DNA of 64,000 bases from CAYFWF01 sp964346815 (lineage in GTDB: Bacteria; Acidobacteriota; Aminicenantia; Aminicenantales; Aminicenantaceae), in contig CAYFWF010000068.1 of the NCBI GenBank assembly GCA_964346815.1, positions 254,388 through 318,387 on the forward strand, in the 5' to 3' direction. The position numbers were made by a program, and so were the translations under genes. How positions within the stretch are numbered: the first letter of the stretch is position 1; each line of letters starts with the position of its first letter. Shown here piece after piece: positions 58,505 through 64,000 of the stretch. The notes beneath the pieces are model-generated. The model was given only the letters and a program-made list of their open reading frames with translations. It made no database searches and had not been told where the DNA came from.

Positions 58505-59839
58505 ATGGATTACAAAGATTTATCCGAACAATTGGTAAAAAAATGTATAGAAAAAGGAGCGGATCAGGCCGAGATTTATCTCGAAACGGAACGCGACATG
58601 CGTATCCAGGTCCGGAACCAGGAAATCGAGACCGTCCAGCAGGCGGGGACTCATGGTGTGAGTTTCAGGGTTTTTGTCGGAGGAAGGATGGCTTTTGCGA
58701 GCTGTAACGAGTTCTCGGATGAGGCGCTCGATAGAGCCATACAAAGTGCTATCGGATTCGCAAGGAATACGACTCCCGATGAGAACAATGTCCTCCCTGA
58801 TGATAAAGGCTTCACAGACATCAAAGGTTTATATGATCCTCGAATCAGCCAGATTCCCATGGAACAGAAGATCGAGTTGGCCAAAAAAGTCGAAGAATTG
58901 GCTATGGAGGATTCACGCATTACAAAGAGTGCAGGTGCAAGATATGCAGAAGGGGAGGGGGAGATCTTTCTCGCCAATTCCAATGGGCTTCTTAAATCAT
59001 ATCAGAGATCAAGCTGTTCCTTTGGTGTTTCGGTTGTCGCTGAAAAGGGGGATCAAAAGTCCTCAGGAGCAGAATATTGTTCACGCCGCTATTATAGTGA
59101 CTTCCTTCCAGAGGAAAAAATCGCCGAAAAAGCCGCAAAGGATGCCTACGGAATGCTCGATCCCCGGATGGTGAAGACTCAGAAAGCAGCCGTGATTTTC
59201 AATCCCGATGTCGCACGGGCGATCCTGGGAGGTATTCTGGCTGCCGTTAATGGAGAACGTGTCCTTCAGGGTGCGAGTTTCCTGAGGGATATGATGGATC
59301 AGAAAATCGCATCAGAACTCGTCACGCTCATCGATGATGGAATCCGGCCAAAAGGCCTGGGAAGCCAGCCTTTTGACGGAGAAGGAGTTCCTACCCAAAA
59401 AAGAACAATCGTTGATAAGGGAGAATTGAAAGGCTTTATGTACAATACCATTATCGGGAAAAGAGCCGGCGTCCAAAGTACAGGAAATGCATCTCGGCGC
59501 GGCTTCACCAGCCTTCCAGGAATAGGAGCGCACAATTTTTACATGGAAGCAGGCGAGAGTACACCAGAGGACATCATCAAATCCACAGAGAGAGGGCTGT
59601 ATCTGAAGAATGTAACAGGCTATGGAATCATTCCTGTGAACGGGAACTTCAGCGGAGGTGCGTCGGGATTTTGGATCGAAAATGGAGAGATCGCCTTTCC
59701 TGTGAAAGGATTGACTATCGCAGGGACCGCTTTCGAGATGCTGAAGGACATCGATATGGTTGCCAATGACCTCGATTTGAATCGGAGCTTCACAGGGCCG
59801 ACCTTCAGGATCAAATCTCTGCAAATTGGAGGAGAATAG
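58505..59839 (+). CDS. tldE: TldE/PmbA-type partner of TldD
   Basis: A 444-residue TldE/PmbA homologue: GADQAEIYLETERDMRIQVRNQEIETVQQAGTHGVSFRVFVGGRMAFASCNEF at the N-terminus, GLGSQPFDGEGVPTQKRTIVDKGELKGFMYNT and GNFSGGASGFWIENGEIAFPVKGLTIAGT near the end. The HExxxH of TldD is missing at the matching place (RAILGGILAAVNGERVLQGAS), as expected for the non-catalytic partner. It has no signal peptide, in contrast to its TldD. AAGGAGATCGTC precedes the ATG. It could be co-exported as a folded complex with TldD. Confidence 0.92.
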   Translation: MDYKDLSEQLVKKCIEKGADQAEIYLETERDMRIQVRNQEIETVQQAGTHGVSFRVFVGGRMAFASCNEFSDEALDRAIQSAIGFARNTTPDENNVLPDDKGFTDIKGLYDPRISQIPMEQKIELAKKVEELAMEDSRITKSAGARYAEGEGEIFLANSNGLLKSYQRSSCSFGVSVVAEKGDQKSSGAEYCSRRYYSDFLPEEKIAEKAAKDAYGMLDPRMVKTQKAAVIFNPDVARAILGGILAAVNGERVLQGASFLRDMMDQKIASELVTLIDDGIRPKGLGSQPFDGEGVPTQKRTIVDKGELKGFMYNTIIGKRAGVQSTGNASRRGFTSLPGIGAHNFYMEAGESTPEDIIKSTERGLYLKNVTGYGIIPVNGNFSGGASGFWIENGEIAFPVKGLTIAGTAFEMLKDIDMVANDLDLNRSFTGPTFRIKSLQIGGE

Positions 59840-59848
59840 CCTTTCTTA

Positions 59849-59897
59849 GCTTGCAGCAATATTTTTTGCGATTTTTGCTGTTTATATAACTGCAAGC
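59849..59897. repeat. Inverted repeat downstream of tldE
   Basis: Perfect 8-bp arms GCTTGCAG (59849-59856) and CTGCAAGC (59890-59897), 33 bases apart, enclosing an AT-rich loop with a second pair CAGCAA/TTGCTG. It lies between the tldE stop and the DUF5107 gene; it may be an operator or a complex mRNA structure. Confidence 0.45.
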
Positions 59898-59941
59898 AAT
59901 TTCATTGTGTGCATGACGACTAAAAACAACGGGAGAATTTT

Positions 59942-62900
59942 ATGGTAAGACATAGACCCAAGACTTTTTCCATCCTCTGTTGTCTCTTCGTATCGGTCGT
60001 ACTTGGAACTTCATGTCACCCTCCAGAGAGCACCACGATTGTCGAGGAGACAGAAACCCTTCGGACCTATCCCTTCTCCGAACCAGATCCAGTTCCTATC
60101 CTGACGAGGTCCAGTTTGTGGGGAAGGGGAGCACGGCTTTATCCCTATTTTTTCTTCGACAAATTCAGCAAGAAAGCCATCAACAAAGATTGGAAAGTCA
60201 TACGGCTGGAAAATCCCTATATTCAAGTCTCTGTCCTTCCAGAAGTGGGTGGAAAAGTATGGGGAGCCTCGGAGAAATCCACAGGGAATGAATTCATTTA
60301 TACCAACCATGTGATGAAATTCAGGGAGATTGCACTGCGTGGTCCATGGACATCAGGCGGAATCGAGTTCAATTTCGGAATCGTCGGACATACTCCTTCT
60401 ACTGCATCCCCTGTCGATTACATGATGAGACAGAACCCGGATGGGAGTGTGAGCTGTGTGGTCGGAACAATGGATTTGCCTTCAAGAACCCGCTGGAGTG
60501 TGACCGTCCATCTTCCAGAGGATAAAGCCTGTTTCGAGACCAGAGCTTTCTGGTACAATCCCTCGCCCTTTCATCAATCCTATTATTCCTGGATGAACGC
60601 AGCCGTGAAAGCCACCCAAGACCTTCAGTATATTTTTCCGGGAAATTACCACATCGGCCACAATTATTCGGTTCCGTTGAAGCCCTGGCCGGTGGACGAG
60701 GAGGGCCGTGACCTCTCCTGGTACAAAAATAACGACTTCGGCTCCTATAAAAGTTATTTCACTGTGGGTGAATACGAGAATTTTTTCGGCGGTTACTGGC
60801 ATGATTTGCGGTTCGGATTCGGCCACTGGGCTTTGTATGATGACATGCCTGGACACAAGATTTGGATCTGGGGCCTCTCGCGCCAGGGGATGATTTGGGA
60901 AGACCTCCTTACAGATTCTGACGGCCAATACAGCGAACCGCAGGCTGGACGGTATTTCAACCAGAGCGATCACGGCCTGTTCCGCCCTTACACAGCTGAC
61001 AGATGGAAAGAAGTATGGTTTCCTTACAAAGATATCGGTCCGATGGTCAAGGCATCTCCTCTGGGAGTATTGAACGTCAATCACGACGAAGAGAAGATTC
61101 TTATCGGGCTTTTCCCATTGGAACAGATTGATGATGATCTGGTAGTAAGCCTTGATGGCAGGGAAATCTATCGCGAGCATATCAGCTTGAGTCCCACCGA
61201 AATTTATACCAAACAAATCCCACGCGGTATCTCCGATGATCAAATCCTGGAAATGAACGTTTCTAACCGACTCTCGTATTCGAGTGATCCTCAAGCCAAT
61301 GATTTGGAACGTCCGATCCGGTTTCATCCCTTCGATGAGACAACCGCAGAGGGCCTGTTTCTATCGGGCATGCGTCATGAGCAGGAAAGAAACTACTACA
61401 CGGCACTGGAGAAGTATTTGAATTGTCTGGAAATGGAGCCTCTCCATACACGGGCTTCATGCAGAGTGGCTGAACTTTACTGCCGCAGGGGCGAGAACGA
61501 GACAGCCCGATTTTATGCGCACAGAGCTCTGCTGAATGAAATGTACGATCCAGAGGCCAACTATGTATATGGAACGATCTGCCGAAGATCTGGCGACTAC
61601 CTGGATGCCAAAGAGTGTCTGGGATGGGCAGCCCGGTCTCTGGAGTACAGATCCAGCGCCTATGCCCAGATGTCGGAGATTTATTTTTTGGAAGGAGATT
61701 ACGACCTCGCCCTCGAATACAACCAGAGGTCTCTCGATTACAACAGACACAATATCAACGCTTTAATCCTGAAGGCCATTATTCACAGATTGAATGAAGA
61801 GCCCAAGCAGGCCCGAGAGGTACTCGGAAGAGTCTATGATCTCGATCCCTTGAACCATCAAGTCCGTTACGAACAATATCTCCTAGAGCCGAATCAAAGC
61901 AGGCTGGATGCTTTTCGGGATATGATTCGCAATGAGCTGCCCCATGAAACCTACATAGAAATGGCCCTTCATTACGTGAAACTGGGACTGAACGATCAGG
62001 CAGTTCAGCTGCTCGAATTTGCCGTGGACCACCCTACAGCCTGTTACTGGTTGGCTTATCTGTGGAATGAGAATAAGCCAGACAAAAGCAAGCTGTATCT
62101 AGAAAGGGCTCAGAGCATATCTCCCTGGCTGGTCTTCCCTTTCCGTGAAGAATCTATCCCGGTGTTGGAGTGGGCCTCTCAAAAACAACCTGATGATTGG
62201 AAACCGAAATATTATCTTGCCCTCATCTTCTGGAGCAAAGGCAGGGTGGAGGAGGCACGAGATCTGTTAGATCGCATTGACCGGTCCGATTATGCCCCTT
62301 TCTATCTTGCGAGGGGACATTTTTATAAAAATGTCGATCTTGCCTTGTCTGAGCAGGATTTTGAATATGCTGTCAAGCTCGATGAGAAGAGCTGGAAAAC
62401 TTGGCACACTCTGACGAATTTCTATAGCGAGCAAGAAAGCTATGAAAAGGCATTGGAATCAGCACGCTCAGCTTCTCAGCTATTCCCCGATGAAAATATC
62501 ATCCAGGTCGATTTGGTTCGAGCTTTGATGGGAACAGAACAGTACCCAGAAGCCGCCGGAATACTCGACAAACTTGAGGTTCTTCCCTATGAAGGGGCGA
62601 GCAGCGTCCACAGGCTGTTTGTCCTGTGCCATGTAAATATAGGGATCGAGAGCATAGTGAAACGGGATTACGAAAAAGCCATTCTGCACTTGGAGAGAGC
62701 CAAGACTTATCCCGAGAATTTGGGCACAGGACAACCTTATGAGTCGGACCATAGAATGCAGGATTATCTCCTGGCAGTCTGTTATGAGAGATTGAGAGAG
62801 CGGGATAAAGCAGAGGAACTCAGAAATACTATATTGGATTTTACACAAGCACATCTGAGCGAAGATCTTCCCAACCACCACTTCGGAGGATTGGTTCTCG

Positions 62901-62992
62901 TTGAGTCCGGAAAGCGAAGGGAAGGCAGAGCTTTGATGAGACGAGCAAAACTTCCTGAAGATCTAAGGCGAAAGATTCGGTCCATCCTCTGA
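59942..62992 (+). CDS. DUF5107 and TPR-repeat lipoprotein
   Basis: A 1016-residue protein. The N-terminal signal (ILCCLFVSVVLGTSC) ends in a Cys near residue 28, consistent with a lipoprotein, though the lipobox is loose. Residues 60-370 match the DUF5107 pattern, with NPYIQVSVLPEVGGKVWGASEKSTGNEFIYTNHVMKFREIALRGPWTSGGIEFNFGIVGHTPST, a galactose-mutarotase-like fold often linked to carbohydrate binding. From about 480 to the end it has some twelve TPR-like repeats. GGGAGAATTTT precedes the ATG. Similar proteins accompany glycan use genes, but none are adjacent here. Enzymatic activity is not established. Confidence 0.87.
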   Translation: MVRHRPKTFSILCCLFVSVVLGTSCHPPESTTIVEETETLRTYPFSEPDPVPILTRSSLWGRGARLYPYFFFDKFSKKAINKDWKVIRLENPYIQVSVLPEVGGKVWGASEKSTGNEFIYTNHVMKFREIALRGPWTSGGIEFNFGIVGHTPSTASPVDYMMRQNPDGSVSCVVGTMDLPSRTRWSVTVHLPEDKACFETRAFWYNPSPFHQSYYSWMNAAVKATQDLQYIFPGNYHIGHNYSVPLKPWPVDEEGRDLSWYKNNDFGSYKSYFTVGEYENFFGGYWHDLRFGFGHWALYDDMPGHKIWIWGLSRQGMIWEDLLTDSDGQYSEPQAGRYFNQSDHGLFRPYTADRWKEVWFPYKDIGPMVKASPLGVLNVNHDEEKILIGLFPLEQIDDDLVVSLDGREIYREHISLSPTEIYTKQIPRGISDDQILEMNVSNRLSYSSDPQANDLERPIRFHPFDETTAEGLFLSGMRHEQERNYYTALEKYLNCLEMEPLHTRASCRVAELYCRRGENETARFYAHRALLNEMYDPEANYVYGTICRRSGDYLDAKECLGWAARSLEYRSSAYAQMSEIYFLEGDYDLALEYNQRSLDYNRHNINALILKAIIHRLNEEPKQAREVLGRVYDLDPLNHQVRYEQYLLEPNQSRLDAFRDMIRNELPHETYIEMALHYVKLGLNDQAVQLLEFAVDHPTACYWLAYLWNENKPDKSKLYLERAQSISPWLVFPFREESIPVLEWASQKQPDDWKPKYYLALIFWSKGRVEEARDLLDRIDRSDYAPFYLARGHFYKNVDLALSEQDFEYAVKLDEKSWKTWHTLTNFYSEQESYEKALESARSASQLFPDENIIQVDLVRALMGTEQYPEAAGILDKLEVLPYEGASSVHRLFVLCHVNIGIESIVKRDYEKAILHLERAKTYPENLGTGQPYESDHRMQDYLLAVCYERLRERDKAEELRNTILDFTQAHLSEDLPNHHFGGLVLVESGKRREGRALMRRAKLPEDLRRKIRSIL

Positions 62993-63052
62993 TAGACTGT
63001 ATTCTTCATTTTTCTCTTGCTGTAAGTCCAAGAAATAAGCTAAATTCCTGGT

Positions 63053-63778
63053 ATGAAAGAAATTCAACCGGATCCGAAACATCTGAACAAGAAACTGGAC
63101 TTGTTTATCCCTCTTATTGGTTTCTATGATGCGCCAGCTCCTTTGCCGTTCGAGCCGCTCGTCACCCCGAATCCTGGTGATTGTGTTTTCGCTTTCTACG
63201 AAAAATGGATTCAAGGAACGACCCTGCATATCACCAAAGAGCATTATGGCTGTGGAGGAGCGGGACGCTGGATGTGTGGAGTGGAAACACGTTCGAGGAA
63301 AGAGTTCGTTAAATTTTTGGTGGATGATGAAGGCCTGAAAGGATCCCACGAGCTGATGGAGAAATGGATCGACGCCGGACGACCTTATCGATCGAGCTAC
63401 CATCATATTTTTATCGGCCCTATCAAGGAGGATCAGTGGGAATATGCCAAAAGCATCACGTTTTTTGTCAATCCAGATCAGTTGAGCGCACTGATGATAG
63501 GAGCGCAGTATCACAGCGCTCCGGAAGATCCTCCTCCGGTCATCGCTCCATTTGGATCAGGATGCATGCTGCTGCTTCCTTTTGAAGATCTTACCATTCC
63601 CCAGGCCTCTCTCGGTTCCACCGATATTGCTATGCGCCGACATCTTCCTCCCCATATTCTGGCTTTTACCGTTACCAAACCGATGTTCAGACAGCTCTGC
63701 GAGCTGGACGAGCGGAGTTTTCTTTACAAGGATTTCTTGAAGAGGCTGAGAAAATCCAGGGGTTTGCCTGAAATCTGA
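63053..63778 (+). CDS. DUF169-family protein
   Basis: A 241-residue cytoplasmic protein that looks like DUF169 (HITKEHYGCGGAGRWMCGVETRSRKEFVKFLVDDEGL, then VNPDQLSALMIGAQYHSAPEDPPPVIAPFGSGCML, and STDIAMRRHLPPHILAFTVTKPMFRQL). Conserved Cys residues in HYGCGGAGRWMCG and GSGCM suggest metal or cofactor binding; the family function is unknown. No ribosome site precedes the ATG. A TTGCTG-17-CTAAAT pair at 63017-63045 would start transcription almost at the ATG, so a leaderless message is possible. Length fits the family. Confidence 0.8.
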   Translation: MKEIQPDPKHLNKKLDLFIPLIGFYDAPAPLPFEPLVTPNPGDCVFAFYEKWIQGTTLHITKEHYGCGGAGRWMCGVETRSRKEFVKFLVDDEGLKGSHELMEKWIDAGRPYRSSYHHIFIGPIKEDQWEYAKSITFFVNPDQLSALMIGAQYHSAPEDPPPVIAPFGSGCMLLLPFEDLTIPQASLGSTDIAMRRHLPPHILAFTVTKPMFRQLCELDERSFLYKDFLKRLRKSRGLPEI

Positions 63779-63792
63779 AACTGTGATCTGTC

Positions 63793-63866
63793 TGGCCCAG
63801 TCAAAACATTTGAGCGAGCGTCTGACTACGAATCAGAAGGCCGTAGGTTCGAATCCCTCCGGGCGT
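63793..63866 (+). pseudogene. Degenerate tRNA-Arg (ACG)
   Basis: The 3' half is clear: anticodon stem TCTGA/TCAGA around loop CTACGAA (anticodon ACG at 63828-63830), variable AGGCC, T-loop TTCGAAT and acceptor strand CGGGCGT. The T-stem (GTAGG/CCCTC) has two mismatches, the D-stem has no partner for GAGC, and only four acceptor pairs (GCCC/GGGC) remain. It is either a decayed tRNA or the tRNA-derived end of an old integration site. A functional gene is unlikely. Confidence 0.55.
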
Positions 63867-63878
63867 ATATCATTTTCT

Positions 63879-63912
63879 GTCATCACGAGGAGCACAGCGA
63901 GGCGGTGATCTC
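63879..63912. repeat. REP-like palindromic unit near the window edge
   Basis: GTCATCACGAGGAG continues into AGCGAGGCGGTGATCTC. ATCAC at 63882-63886 pairs with GTGAT at 63905-63909. It resembles the short 'CGTCATTGCGAGGAGCGAAGCGAC' type of dispersed repeats found in many bacterial genomes. The last 90 bases of the window hold no gene. Confidence 0.45.
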
Positions 63913-64000
63913 TCATGCAATGGACGCATTCATTAATTTGACACCCATATGCATTCCCTGATATCCTTTTGCTGACCGAATATGGGTACCCAAGGGGACA

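Overview
The window looks like chromosomal DNA of an anaerobic, Gram-negative (diderm) bacterium. It carries a BamD-like lipoprotein, two outer-membrane barrel proteins, a TolC-type channel, Tat and Sec export signals, multihaem cytochromes and NuoA-I. Paralogous FtsX/MacB-type permeases next to NtrC-type regulators, PadR next to a permease with a prefix domain, and DUF5107-TPR proteins suggest the Acidobacteriota/Aminicenantes area. That placement is an impression from gene content; no rRNA or other phylogenetic marker is present to prove it. No CRISPR array, insertion sequence or phage was seen.

Layout. 1-5135 (minus): an envelope-type operon reading PASTA protein, NAD-dependent sugar epimerase, BamD-like lipoprotein, barrel protein, subtilase and recN (cut by the window edge). 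5549-6595 (plus): threonine aldolase. 6622-15285 (minus): a seven-gene respiratory operon with a 7-haem cytochrome c, four-cluster ferredoxin, NrfD, Tat-exported molybdopterin-family protein, beta-propeller protein, 6-haem cytochrome c and a NarI-HdrD fusion. 15395-20472: barrel protein, dihydrolipoamide dehydrogenase and a large sulfatase-fold lipoprotein. 20646-28979 (plus): nuoABCDEFGHI, without JKLMN, running into a metallo-beta-lactamase-fold gene. 29037-34989 (plus): a tiny Cys4 protein, two small membrane proteins including a half-size permease, an M1 peptidase, a membrane protein and a beta-CASP nuclease.

34992-56815 is the most striking part: a sigma-54-controlled efflux and signalling island. 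A NtrY-like kinase and NtrC-like regulator face an HlyD-ABC operon. Then come PadR plus permease, glutamate dehydrogenase, a second NtrC-type regulator and kinase, and a permease-permease-small protein-ABC-TolC operon. I find five -24/-12 promoters in it. Three operons carry the same upstream array of two dyads, TGTTC-N6-GAACA-N5-TGTTC-N7-GAACA, with identical spacing. One array lies between divergent sigma-54 promoters, so it probably serves both the regulator gene and the efflux operon. This predicts one enhancer-binding regulator driving a three-part efflux system whose parts are spread over three transcription units.

56942-64000 (plus): a TldD/TldE pair in which TldD has a Tat lipoprotein signal, a DUF5107-TPR lipoprotein, a DUF169 protein, a degenerate tRNA-Arg and a REP-like palindrome at the window edge.

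The main proposals for follow-up are the sigma-54 efflux regulon, and a respiratory operon that mixes Qrc/Psr-like and Hmc/Dsr-like modules and whose catalytic subunit seems to lack a molybdenum ligand.
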